Assembly (NCBI GenBank): GCA_019313245.1
Contig: JAFDBP010000020.1
Location: 1 to 39,906, forward strand
DNA: 39,906 nucleotides
Source of the DNA: Deltaproteobacteria bacterium
Lineage (GTDB): Bacteria > Myxococcota_A > UBA9160 > SMWR01
Direction of reading: 5' to 3'
Both the position numbers and the translations under genes were made by a program. The notes under the pieces are model-generated. The model saw only the letters and a list, made by a program, of their open reading frames with translations. It had not been told where the DNA came from and searched no databases. Shown here one piece after another: positions 24,914 through 32,883 of the stretch. The stretch's first letter is position 1, and each line of letters begins with the position of its first letter.

Positions 24914-25870
24914 TCAGGCGCGAACGAAGCGGATCCGCCGGTCGCCGGTGATGCGGACGATTTCTCCGCTCCGCGGCGGGATGATCTCTCCGTCGACGGT
25001 AAATCCGGCGTCGAGCCGGAGTTCGACTTCCTTGGCATTGCGGCTCGTATAGCCCGGTTCCGTCTTCACGAACGCGGGGGGCTTGCCGTAGAGGGCGCCC
25101 GGAGCAGCCAGCGCGATGCGCTTGGCGCCGCTGGCCACCGAAGTGAACCGAACCGGCGCTTTCTCCTGCCCCCAGAACGGGTCGAGCTTGAGGAACAGGC
25201 GCTGCAGGCTCGAAGCGATCAGCAGCGTGAATTCTCCGCCGTCCATCAGTTCGCCGTCGAGCAGGATCTGGGCCTTGTCGGGCGTGAGCACACCGTCGAG
25301 GCGCCCGAGGATCGCACGCGCGACCAGGCCCGCAGTCACCACACCCGCGCCGAGGGAGCCCTGGCTCTTGCCGCTAGGAAAGAGGTTGTGGGTGAGATCG
25401 ATCGCGCGATGGATCATGCCGGCGCCGAAGAAGAAGCCGAAGTGGACCCTGCGGTCGCGCAGCGTCTCGACGCGCAGCAGCGGGCGGTCCACCAGGTGGT
25501 CTTCGAGTCGCCCCGCCCGGATGCTGTCCAGCAGGCGCTTCAATCCCACGGCGGGGTTGCGACGCGCGCCGATATCCATCGCGGTCATGTTCGTGCGTCC
25601 ACCCCGCAGCGGCGCCACCATCGGGATGCTCGGGAAATCATCGGTGGTCAACATCTGTGTCAGCGTGTACTGCAGTGTGCCATCGCCCCCGTTGACCGCG
25701 AGCAGCTCGATGTCTTGACGCGCGAGGCTCGCCAGGGCTTCGGGAACGGCCCGGACGCTCGTCGTCTCGATATGGGCGACCTCCGGATAATCCTTCAGCA
25801 TCTGCAGGATTCGCCTGACCTGCGGATTGCTCCGGCCGGCGCGGAGATTGTTCAATAAGCCAATTCGCAC
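24914..25870 (-). CDS. Diacylglycerol-kinase-family lipid kinase
   Basis: A 318-residue protein starting at GTG 25870. VNGGDGTLQYTL carries the GGDGT nucleotide-binding motif and LLNNLRAGRSN the N-terminal lobe. APLRGGRTNM replaces the more common P-x-GT-x-N motif. The C-terminal beta-sandwich ends with DGE (FTVDGEIIPPRSGEIVRI). The family phosphorylates diacylglycerol, ceramide or similar lipids. It sits between a lipocalin-like gene (36 bp upstream) and the TAM41-like gene (7 bp downstream), all on one strand. The substituted GGRTN motif may reflect a different lipid substrate. Confidence 0.88.
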   Translation of the reverse strand: MRIGLLNNLRAGRSNPQVRRILQMLKDYPEVAHIETTSVRAVPEALASLARQDIELLAVNGGDGTLQYTLTQMLTTDDFPSIPMVAPLRGGRTNMTAMDIGARRNPAVGLKRLLDSIRAGRLEDHLVDRPLLRVETLRDRRVHFGFFFGAGMIHRAIDLTHNLFPSGKSQGSLGAGVVTAGLVARAILGRLDGVLTPDKAQILLDGELMDGGEFTLLIASSLQRLFLKLDPFWGQEKAPVRFTSVASGAKRIALAAPGALYGKPPAFVKTEPGYTSRNAKEVELRLDAGFTVDGEIIPPRSGEIVRITGDRRIRFVRA

Positions 25871-25906
25871 GGACTAAGCTCCTAAGATCCTAGTTTCCGG
25901 TTTGCG

Positions 25907-26989
25907 TCACTTTCGGGGGGAGGGGTTGGTGTATGTGACCGTCGTGATGCCAGAGCCCTTCAGTACCGTTCCCGGGGTGTCCTGCCCCACCAGCAGTCTG
26001 ACCTCAAACGACGCGCGCGCCCACACTCGGTGCGGGCGCAGCTTGAATGATAACAGGAATCTGAACGGTTGGGGGATGGCCTCCAGTGGATTGATATCGG
26101 CCAATCTCGGGCCCGTCTGAATCACCCCGTCGAGTCCGGTGCCGCGGATTCGCAGCTCCGTAGGTGTAGGGTAATCCCCACTATTCGGATTCGGCGGATC
26201 GGCCCAATCCAGCTCGAAGTCACCGGTTTGATAAAGCAATTTGCCATCGCGCACGACTGCCAGCCAGCCCTCGCGCTCGCCGGACGGCGCGAGCCGCTCC
26301 GAGAGGTAGAGGGCCGGCTCGGCGCCGCCCGTGGACGAGAATTCGATTCTCCGCAGCGCGAGATCCGCCTCGTTTTGGTCCATCCAGGTGTGGCTGATCG
26401 AAATCGTTCCACGCACCGAAGCGGTCTCGGCCATCCCCTCGAGCCAGATGGTTCCCGTCACCGGCGTTTCCAATTCCAGCAGGTCGAACGGGTAGCGATC
26501 GTCCGCGGATTCGGGCCATCCGATCGGTCCTTTCGGCGCGTATTCAAACGCGACGCGGATGCCGCGTTTGGTGCTGTCGTATTCGAGCCGGTGCGGCGCC
26601 GCGCTTCGATCGAAGATGCTCGATCCGATCTCGATCCGATCTCCCTCCGGGCTCAGCGTCCAGCGTTTCTCGCGCCGGCCGTTGCGGAAATCGGTGCGCT
26701 TTCCGTTCGGATCGAGGAGCAACCAGGTCGCGATCGCGGTTCGATCGCCGGGGCCTTCGTTGGTGATCAGGAAGCGGGCGAAGAGGTGATGGCCCGAGTC
26801 GAAGTGGGCGACGATGTGCCAGTACTCGGACGCGGTGTCGCTGTCGCCGAGATGCGACAGCCGGTCGCCGCGTTCGAACGCCATCGCGGCCAGCGGTGCG
26901 AGCAGGACGGCGAGCGCAAATCCGCGGGCCGGCCATCGCCTTCGACGCGGCTTTCGCTCGTTTTCTGGTGCGCTCGGTTGCAAACTCAA
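25907..26989 (-). CDS. Secreted lipocalin-like protein (Svf1/CrtC-like)
   Basis: The start is TTG 26989, overlapping the CDP-alcohol transferase stop (TTGA), with GAGGG six bases upstream. Four arginines then a hydrophobic stretch (GFALAVLLAPLAAMAFERG) look like a signal peptide, so the protein is exported. The 360 residues are beta-rich: EYWHIVAHFDSGHHLFARFL near the N-terminus and GTISISHTWMDQNE mid-chain. This resembles the two-barrel lipocalin-like fold of yeast Svf1 and carotenoid hydratase CrtC, but only distantly. In the lipid cluster it could carry or bind the lipid product in the periplasm. That role is inferred from context. Confidence 0.6.
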   Translation of the reverse strand: MSLQPSAPENERKPRRRRWPARGFALAVLLAPLAAMAFERGDRLSHLGDSDTASEYWHIVAHFDSGHHLFARFLITNEGPGDRTAIATWLLLDPNGKRTDFRNGRREKRWTLSPEGDRIEIGSSIFDRSAAPHRLEYDSTKRGIRVAFEYAPKGPIGWPESADDRYPFDLLELETPVTGTIWLEGMAETASVRGTISISHTWMDQNEADLALRRIEFSSTGGAEPALYLSERLAPSGEREGWLAVVRDGKLLYQTGDFELDWADPPNPNSGDYPTPTELRIRGTGLDGVIQTGPRLADINPLEAIPQPFRFLLSFKLRPHRVWARASFEVRLLVGQDTPGTVLKGSGITTVTYTNPSPRK

Positions 26990-28233
26990 TCGAGACCCTC
27001 GAGATTCCGCTGCGATTCGGCCGGTTGCTGCTCCGGCTTCGATTCAGACGTCTCGTCCCAGGCTTCGATTCGAATTCCGCGAGATTTTTCGAACAGCGCT
27101 TGCAGGATGCGCTCGATGTGAAATCCCATGCAGACGACGGTCCAGATCGCGACCATCACCATCCCGAGGTCGGGTCGCCCGCCGAGCGCCCCCACGGTGA
27201 GCAGCAGCAGGTTCGGATTGCGGCGGGCCGTGATCGTGCGGAAGAGCGTATCGATCGGCCGCCAGCAGTGGGTTTCGATCTCGAACGCGAGGATGAAGAT
27301 GCCCTCGAGCCCTCGCCCGATCAGATAGCCCGCGATCACCACGATCGTGGCGGCGTCGACGCCTCCCGTCGCGCCGATCCCCCAGGCGAGGTACCAGAGC
27401 GGTGGGTGGATCAGGTCGAGCGCGTGGTCGAAGATGTGCCCGAAGGGGCTGGAGGGCAACGTGACGCGCGCGAGTTTGCCGTCGACGGTGTCGAGAAACG
27501 TCATCAACCAGCCGCACAGCAATCCCAGCGCGAACGAGCCCTTCCAGAAGAGCACCCCCGCGACCACTGCGAGCACCCAACTCAGCGCCGTCACCGTATT
27601 CGGTTGGACCTGGGCGCGCGCGAGCACGCGCACGACGGCCGCCGCCGGGCGCGGCCAGAGCCACTTCGTGACGAGGTCGGTGGCGCCCTTGTAGGACGAA
27701 TCGAAGATGCGGTCTTCGACCTCGCGGATCCTTTCCGCGCGCGCGGGGTAGATGTACGGCGGGTCGTATTTGCGCAGCTGCGCCGAATAGGCGGGCGCGA
27801 GATCGCTCGCTGCGACGAGCCGGATGCCGCTCGCGTGTGCCTCCGCCTCGCTCGGCTGCTCGCCTTCCGCGGCCCGCCGCAGGCTGCGCAGGGCTTCGGC
27901 GGCGTGCTCGCTGTCGACGTGTGCCGCGACCGCGCCTCCCCAACCGGCGTGTCGTTTGCGGTTTGCGACGAGGATCGTATTGCGGGCCGCGAACAGGCCT
28001 TTGATCAGCCGCTCGTCGAGAATCGCGTCGGATCGCACGATCATCACGCTGGGCGTGCGCAGAGCGTCCGGTTCTTCGCTCGCGCCGAGCGAGTCGATGG
28101 ATTCGCAACCGGCTCTCGCGAGCAGGCGGCGGTGGCGCTCAGAAGTGGTGAGCGACCAGATCTCGATCTCTCGGGCGCTCTCGTTTTCGACGATCCACGC
28201 CGAAGGGGCGCTGGCAGCGGGGTACTGTGGCAT
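26986..28233 (-). CDS. CDP-alcohol phosphatidyltransferase with N-terminal extension
   Basis: Start ATG 28233 (MPQYPAAS). The catalytic motif D-x2-D-G-x2-A-R-x8-G-x3-D-x3-D is exact (Asp248, Asp251, Gly252, Arg256, Gly265, Asp269, Asp273), in a bundle of about six membrane helices. The first 150 residues are a soluble domain that looks like a degraded nucleotidyltransferase (SVMIVRSDAILDERLIKGL) without the glycine-rich loop. YKGATDLVTKWLWPRPAA links the halves. This two-part layout recalls inositol-phosphate cytidylyltransferase/transferase fusions. The enzyme joins a CDP-activated lipid or alcohol to its partner. The head group is unknown. It is first of four coupled genes. Confidence 0.85.
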   Translation of the reverse strand: MPQYPAASAPSAWIVENESAREIEIWSLTTSERHRRLLARAGCESIDSLGASEEPDALRTPSVMIVRSDAILDERLIKGLFAARNTILVANRKRHAGWGGAVAAHVDSEHAAEALRSLRRAAEGEQPSEAEAHASGIRLVAASDLAPAYSAQLRKYDPPYIYPARAERIREVEDRIFDSSYKGATDLVTKWLWPRPAAAVVRVLARAQVQPNTVTALSWVLAVVAGVLFWKGSFALGLLCGWLMTFLDTVDGKLARVTLPSSPFGHIFDHALDLIHPPLWYLAWGIGATGGVDAATIVVIAGYLIGRGLEGIFILAFEIETHCWRPIDTLFRTITARRNPNLLLLTVGALGGRPDLGMVMVAIWTVVCMGFHIERILQALFEKSRGIRIEAWDETSESKPEQQPAESQRNLEGLD

Positions 28234-28365
28234 CTGAATCCGCCGGTCTTCGAGGGAAATAGCGCGAGCGGCGGCCGAGAGTATCACAGCGCCAGCAGCT
28301 GGGTTAGCCTTGCCGCCCAGTCCGCTGAGGGGAAAACCCCGTTGATTGGTGAGAGGGGAAGGCCC

Positions 28366-29292
28366 GTGTTTTCGTTGGGGCATCTATCGGATCTTCACGC
28401 GACGCCCGTCGTGGTCAGAAATCCGCTCCAGCTGCTCAACAAGCGGTTCTTCGGCTGGCTTTCCTGGCAGATTCGCCGTCGGCACTATCACCGCACTTCG
28501 GTCCTCGACGCGTTGCTGGAAGATCTGCACCGCGCGCCCATCGATCACCTGGTGGTGACCGGCGACTTGACGAACCTCTCACTCGTTTCCGAGTTCAGCG
28601 CCGCGCGAGAGGGGTTGAAGCGGCTCGGCGATGCGCGGGATGTCTCGATCGTGCCGGGAAACCACGACGCCTACGTGCGCGTCGCGCGGGCGAGATCGTG
28701 GAACCTCTGGTCGGAATATTTCGAATCCGACGCAGTGGAATCCGCCGCGGAGACTTCCGATCCGCGCGACCGGTTTCCCACGCTGCGGATTCGCGGGCCG
28801 CTGGCCGTGGTCGGGCTGTGTTCCGCACTGCCGACGCGGCTGTTCGATGCGAGCGGAACCCTGGGCGACGCCCAGCTCGATCGCCTCGAGCGCACGCTTC
28901 GGGGCCTCGCCGAACGCGATCTATGTCGGGTGATTTCGATCCACCATCCGGTCACTGTGGGTGCCACGCACTCGCGTCGCTGGTTGAGGGATGCGGAGTC
29001 GCTGCGCAATGTGATCACTCGCGCAGGTGCCGACCTCGTCGTGCACGGGCACAATCACCGCACCTTGATCGAAGAACTCGCCGGACCCGACGGCGCGATC
29101 CCGGTCGTCGGCGTGCGGTCGGCGTCCGACTTCGGGCAGAGGCCCGAGCGCCGCGCCCAGTACCACATCTACGAAATCGAGCGAAACGGCGCAGGCGACG
29201 GCCCGCGGTTTCGGATTTCGCTGCGGATCCGCGGCTACGATCGCGACTCGGGTCGATTTCGCGCCGAGGACGAGCGGGTACTGGTGGGTTGA
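28366..29292 (+). CDS. Calcineurin-like metallophosphoesterase
   Basis: Start GTG 28366 follows GAGAGGGGAAGG. The 308-residue protein has all metal-site motifs in order: HLSDLH (Asp9, His11), VTGDLTN, PGNHDAY, SIHHPV and VHGHNH. It hydrolyses phosphate mono- or diesters; lipid, nucleotide and UDP-lipid substrates occur in the family. There is no signal peptide. It is divergent from the CDP-alcohol transferase across 132 bp and converges on the nucleotidyltransferase, so it is embedded in the lipid block on the opposite strand. GGGG-AAAA-CCCC at 28329-28340 is a small stem in the leader. It might remove a phosphate from the lipid product, which is inference. Confidence 0.88.
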   Translation: MFSLGHLSDLHATPVVVRNPLQLLNKRFFGWLSWQIRRRHYHRTSVLDALLEDLHRAPIDHLVVTGDLTNLSLVSEFSAAREGLKRLGDARDVSIVPGNHDAYVRVARARSWNLWSEYFESDAVESAAETSDPRDRFPTLRIRGPLAVVGLCSALPTRLFDASGTLGDAQLDRLERTLRGLAERDLCRVISIHHPVTVGATHSRRWLRDAESLRNVITRAGADLVVHGHNHRTLIEELAGPDGAIPVVGVRSASDFGQRPERRAQYHIYEIERNGAGDGPRFRISLRIRGYDRDSGRFRAEDERVLVG

Positions 29293-29337
29293 CGGAATCC
29301 CGTCCGGGAGCGGCCGCAGCGGACTGCGCCCGTGCGC

Positions 29338-30138
29338 TCAGCCCGCGGTTTCGCCTCGCGCCGACAAGATCTGCGAGACCAGATCGAGGTCCGACGGTCG
29401 ATCGACGTCGATCGCGGCTTCCGCATAGGGCAGCGACACCGCGCGGATTCGGCAGCCGATTGCGCGGGATGCGCGCTCGAGCGCTTCGTCCAGGCTGAGT
29501 CGGCGCAGCGCGAAGAGCAGCAGGGTGGTCGGGCCGAAGGCGCGCGCCAGTTTCCAGGGTTGCTTGCGAAAACTCTCCGCCTTCACCCAGAATTCGGCTG
29601 CGCGCAGCGCTCGCTGCGATCGAAATGCGAACAGGTTGGCGCCCGAGTAGCCGCCGTCGCGAAATCGCAGATAGGTGCGGGTGGTCGCGGGATAGGCGGC
29701 TCGAAGTGCCGATTCAGCCACGACTCCCACGACCAGGTCGGCGTCCGATGCATCGGCGCAGGCCGCGAAGTGGTCGACGATTTCGGGCGTCAACAGCGCG
29801 TGATCCGCCGTGGTGACGAATACCCGGTCTCCGAGCCAGCCGTCGGTCAGCGCGTCTCGCACGCTGCGGCTCGGCGACGGCAGGCTCGCGTGGCAGCTGA
29901 GTTCGCCGCGGGCCTCGAGCTCGCGGAGTTCGGCGACGGCTTCGAAGGCGTCCGGGTCGTCGATGCTCACCTGGATGCGATCGACGCTCTTCGAAGCGCG
30001 CAGACTGCGAACGACGCGCAGCAACATCGGCACCCCGACCACGTCGAGCAGGGCTCGGTGGGTATCGCCCTGGAGCTGTGCGAACGGGTTTTCCGAGTCG
30101 CGGCGCCCTGCGAGTACGAGTGAGTTGAACCCGTTCAT
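29338..30138 (-). CDS. MobA-like nucleotidyltransferase
   Basis: A 266-residue GT-A-fold protein. NSLVLAGRRDSENPFA is a divergent glycine-rich NTP loop, PMLLRVVRSL the following helix, and FVTTADHALLTPE the metal-binding region. IDVDRPSDLDLV near the end is typical of MobA-like transferases. It lacks a clear G-x-G-x-R-M loop, so activity is likely but not certain. Its ATG is 31 bp after the ABC exporter stop. It may activate the head group in the proposed lipid pathway; a purine or sugar substrate cannot be excluded. Confidence 0.75.
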   Translation of the reverse strand: MNGFNSLVLAGRRDSENPFAQLQGDTHRALLDVVGVPMLLRVVRSLRASKSVDRIQVSIDDPDAFEAVAELRELEARGELSCHASLPSPSRSVRDALTDGWLGDRVFVTTADHALLTPEIVDHFAACADASDADLVVGVVAESALRAAYPATTRTYLRFRDGGYSGANLFAFRSQRALRAAEFWVKAESFRKQPWKLARAFGPTTLLLFALRRLSLDEALERASRAIGCRIRAVSLPYAEAAIDVDRPSDLDLVSQILSARGETAG

Positions 30139-30169
30139 GGACAGCGGCCTCTCCGAAGCTCCGAGGGGG

Positions 30170-31897
30170 TCAGGATGCGGCGCGATCGGAGCGGCCGGGA
30201 GCGTCGATCTCCGTGCATTTTCCGTCGGCGATTCGGTAGATCCGGTCGGCCACGCCCATCAGTGCGGGTTGGTGCGAAATCGCGAGCACGGTCGCGCGCC
30301 CGCGCAGCGCTTCGATCGCCGACAGCACGAAGGCCTCGCTTTGCGGATCCAGGGCCGTCGTCGCCTCGTCGAAGACCAGCAGCTGGGCACCGTGAACCAG
30401 CGCGCGCGCGATCGCGATCCGTTGCCGCTGGCCGCCCGAGAGTCGCATGCCGCGCTCGCCCACCGAGCACTCGACACCCCCCGGAAGTTCCGAAACGAAT
30501 TCCCACGCGCCGGCATCTCGGAGCGCGCGTTCGGTGTCATCCAGCGTCAGGCTCGGATCGCCCAGGCTCACGTTCTTGGCCACGCTGTCGTGCAGCATCA
30601 GGGTTTCCTGGGGCACGTATCCGATCAGCTGCCGCCAGGCGTGCAGGTCGACCTTTCCGATCGATACCCCGTCGATGTAGACGTCGCCGGCGTCGGGTCG
30701 CATCAATCCCATGATGAGATCCGCCGTGGTCGTCTTGCCCGCTCCCGAATCGCCCACGATGGCCGTGATCTTTCCGGCCGGAACCGAAAACGAGAGGCCG
30801 TCGAGTACGACCGCACCGTCGTGGGCGACCCGAACGTCTCGAACTTCCAGGCCTTGCTTCAAGGTCGGCGTGGCGCCGGTGGTCATCGTCTCGCGATCGG
30901 CGATGGCGGCGTCGATCATCTCGCGCATCGACCACAGCGCGCTCGCCTCGGAGATCGACTGCTGGAAGCGGCGCTGCATCTTGTTGGAGCTGGTATTCGT
31001 CCTGACGAAGAGAAAGAGAAGCAGGGCCATTTCCGCTGCGGAAGTTCCGATGATCCCGACGATGAAGAACAAGATGCAGACGGACGTGACGAGAACCGGC
31101 TCTTGCATCGAGCGCAGCGCTTCGCGGCTGAAGACGCGCTTGCGCAGCGCCTTGTTGAGTTGAGCCGTGTCGCTTTCGAGCAGCGGTTCGATCAGGGGTT
31201 CGCGCCCGGTCGCCTTGAGCAGTTTCACCGCCTGGAGACTGTCGGTGACCTGGGTGAGCAGGGATTTCAAGAACAGGGTCTGTTTTCTGCCGGCTCTACC
31301 GGACATGCTGACCAGCGCGTGAAGTCCGCCGAGGCTCACGAGCGCGGCGACCGCGGCGCCGATCGTGATCGGAATCGAAATCGTCAGCGCCAGCCCGAGG
31401 TAGACCAGGCACTCGATCAAGTGGCCGCAGACCATGGCCATGTGCTCGTAGCTCGTCGAAGCGCGCTGGGCTTCGGTGGCGAGCGCGTTGGCGGCGCCGC
31501 CCGTGCGCAGCCGGGTGAAGTGGCTCCAGCGCGCGGACATCAGCGCCTGCAGCATTTCGAGCCGCAAGTCGGTGGCGACGTGGGCGACCGTGTAACCGAC
31601 CTGGCGTTTCGAATAGAGCACGACGCCGGCCTTCAGCCAATAGAGGATGACGATGATCGGCAACAACACGGAGAGCGAGGGTTCGAACCCGATGGCTTCG
31701 AAGGCGCCCCCGACCATCTCGTCGAGCGCCGACTTTTCGCCGGCTGCTTCGCCCGACGCTTCACCCAACGCCATCTGAAAGACGGGAAGCGCGGCCGAGA
31801 GTCCGACGCCGTCGAGCGCGCCCGCGAGCACGATGCAGAACAGCACCAGCGCGCTCTGCGCGCGGTAGCGGCTGGCGAAGTAGCGGATGATTCTCAC
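30170..31897 (-). CDS. ABC exporter, fused membrane and ATPase domains (MsbA type)
   Basis: A 575-residue half-transporter starting at GTG 31897. Six membrane helices occupy roughly residues 1-320. The ATPase domain has GDSGAGKTTTADLIMG (Walker A), LSGGQRQRIAIARAL (signature), LLVFDEATTALD (Walker B) and AISHQP (switch histidine). As a dimer it would flip or export a lipid or peptide. Its position between two nucleotidyltransferase genes suggests a lipid or lipid-linked product. It is 122 bp from the upstream nucleotidyltransferase and could share its transcript. Confidence 0.93.
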   Translation of the reverse strand: MRIIRYFASRYRAQSALVLFCIVLAGALDGVGLSAALPVFQMALGEASGEAAGEKSALDEMVGGAFEAIGFEPSLSVLLPIIVILYWLKAGVVLYSKRQVGYTVAHVATDLRLEMLQALMSARWSHFTRLRTGGAANALATEAQRASTSYEHMAMVCGHLIECLVYLGLALTISIPITIGAAVAALVSLGGLHALVSMSGRAGRKQTLFLKSLLTQVTDSLQAVKLLKATGREPLIEPLLESDTAQLNKALRKRVFSREALRSMQEPVLVTSVCILFFIVGIIGTSAAEMALLLFLFVRTNTSSNKMQRRFQQSISEASALWSMREMIDAAIADRETMTTGATPTLKQGLEVRDVRVAHDGAVVLDGLSFSVPAGKITAIVGDSGAGKTTTADLIMGLMRPDAGDVYIDGVSIGKVDLHAWRQLIGYVPQETLMLHDSVAKNVSLGDPSLTLDDTERALRDAGAWEFVSELPGGVECSVGERGMRLSGGQRQRIAIARALVHGAQLLVFDEATTALDPQSEAFVLSAIEALRGRATVLAISHQPALMGVADRIYRIADGKCTEIDAPGRSDRAAS

Positions 31898-32019
31898 CGT
31901 TGGCCCTATAGCCTATCCGCCCCGGCAGATCGCGAGGCGACTCCCCCCGGGGTCGAGAGCGCTCGCCCGATCCGAACCCGCCCGCCGGCCTCGCGCTGGA
32001 AGCGTGCCGCTCGCGATTC

Positions 32020-32811
32020 CTAGCGACCCGATCTGGAACCGACCGGTCGGTCTGTCGACTTCGAGGGATTCGGACGGTTGTCGGGTTGCAGGAAGTGTCC
32101 GCGCACGGCGGCGAGGTCTTCGGGCGAATCGATTTCCGCCCACCAGAGCCCTTCGATCGAAGTGGTTTGAACTTCGATCTTCTGGGCGAGTTCGTTTACC
32201 ACGGAGAGGTACCAGTTGCTCAGCGACTCCGGTTGGCGCATCGCGAGATTCAATGCATCGGTGTAGGTCTGCACGCCGCTTCCCTGGAAGCGAAGCATCC
32301 CGATCGACTCGCCATCGACGGTGTGGAGCGGAAGCCGCTTGCCGATTGCGGCCAGGCGGCAATCGGCGCCGAGCGTGACCTTCATGTCGTCGTCGTCGTA
32401 CTCGGGCTTTCGATCGATCGTGACCGCGATCGGAGAGTCCGGGGCGTCGATAACCTGACGCAGCAGCTCGTCTTCGAACAGCGTATCCCCGTTCAAGAGG
32501 ATGAAATCGTCGGTCATTGCGACGCGCGCGACCCAACAGGTCGCGAGGTTGTCGGTGATCGCATAGAAGGGGTTGTAGAGCGTCGAGACTTCCATCTCGC
32601 CGAAGCTCGCAACCGCCAGGTCGTGATCTACGTGGTCGGCTCCGAAGCCGACGAGTACGGTGGTATGCTCGATACCACAGCGGGCGAGGGCCCCGAGCTG
32701 GACGTCCAATACGGATTGATCATCGCCGACGTCGAGCAGACATTTCGGTCTCGTTGCCGTCAACGGCAGCAAGCGTTTGCCCTGTCCTGCGCTGAGTACG
32801 ATTGCTCTCAT
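32020..32811 (-). CDS. Sugar/alcohol-phosphate nucleotidyltransferase
   Basis: A 263-residue enzyme with the classical loop SAGQGKRLLPLTATRPKC (G-x-G-x-R...P-K), NPFYAITDNLATCW and FILLNGDTLFED with a metal-binding aspartate. The pattern fits LicC-type choline-phosphate and inositol-1-phosphate cytidylyltransferases as well as nucleotide-sugar synthases. GLWWAEIDSPEDLAAVR near the end (W-x-E-I-D-x-x-x-D) is typical of the first two groups. It would make the CDP-alcohol for the phosphotransferase at 26986-28233. That link is inferred. It is divergent from lptFG, 66-72 bp away. Confidence 0.82.
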   Translation of the reverse strand: MRAIVLSAGQGKRLLPLTATRPKCLLDVGDDQSVLDVQLGALARCGIEHTTVLVGFGADHVDHDLAVASFGEMEVSTLYNPFYAITDNLATCWVARVAMTDDFILLNGDTLFEDELLRQVIDAPDSPIAVTIDRKPEYDDDDMKVTLGADCRLAAIGKRLPLHTVDGESIGMLRFQGSGVQTYTDALNLAMRQPESLSNWYLSVVNELAQKIEVQTTSIEGLWWAEIDSPEDLAAVRGHFLQPDNRPNPSKSTDRPVGSRSGR

Positions 32812-32883
32812 GGGGTTTGGCTGCCTCTCATCTAAAGCAGGTCATTGCCTTCGGCCACTCCGGAGGCCTAGGATTTCGTGCAT

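Noticed and set aside
26896-28365. N-terminal part of a 798-residue frame leading into the metallophosphoesterase
   Set aside because: This part is antisense to the CDP-alcohol transferase and looks non-coding; the real protein begins at GTG 28366.
29810-32023. A 737-residue open frame on the plus strand
   Set aside because: It lies antisense to the ABC exporter and nucleotidyltransferase; long open shadows are expected in GC-rich DNA.
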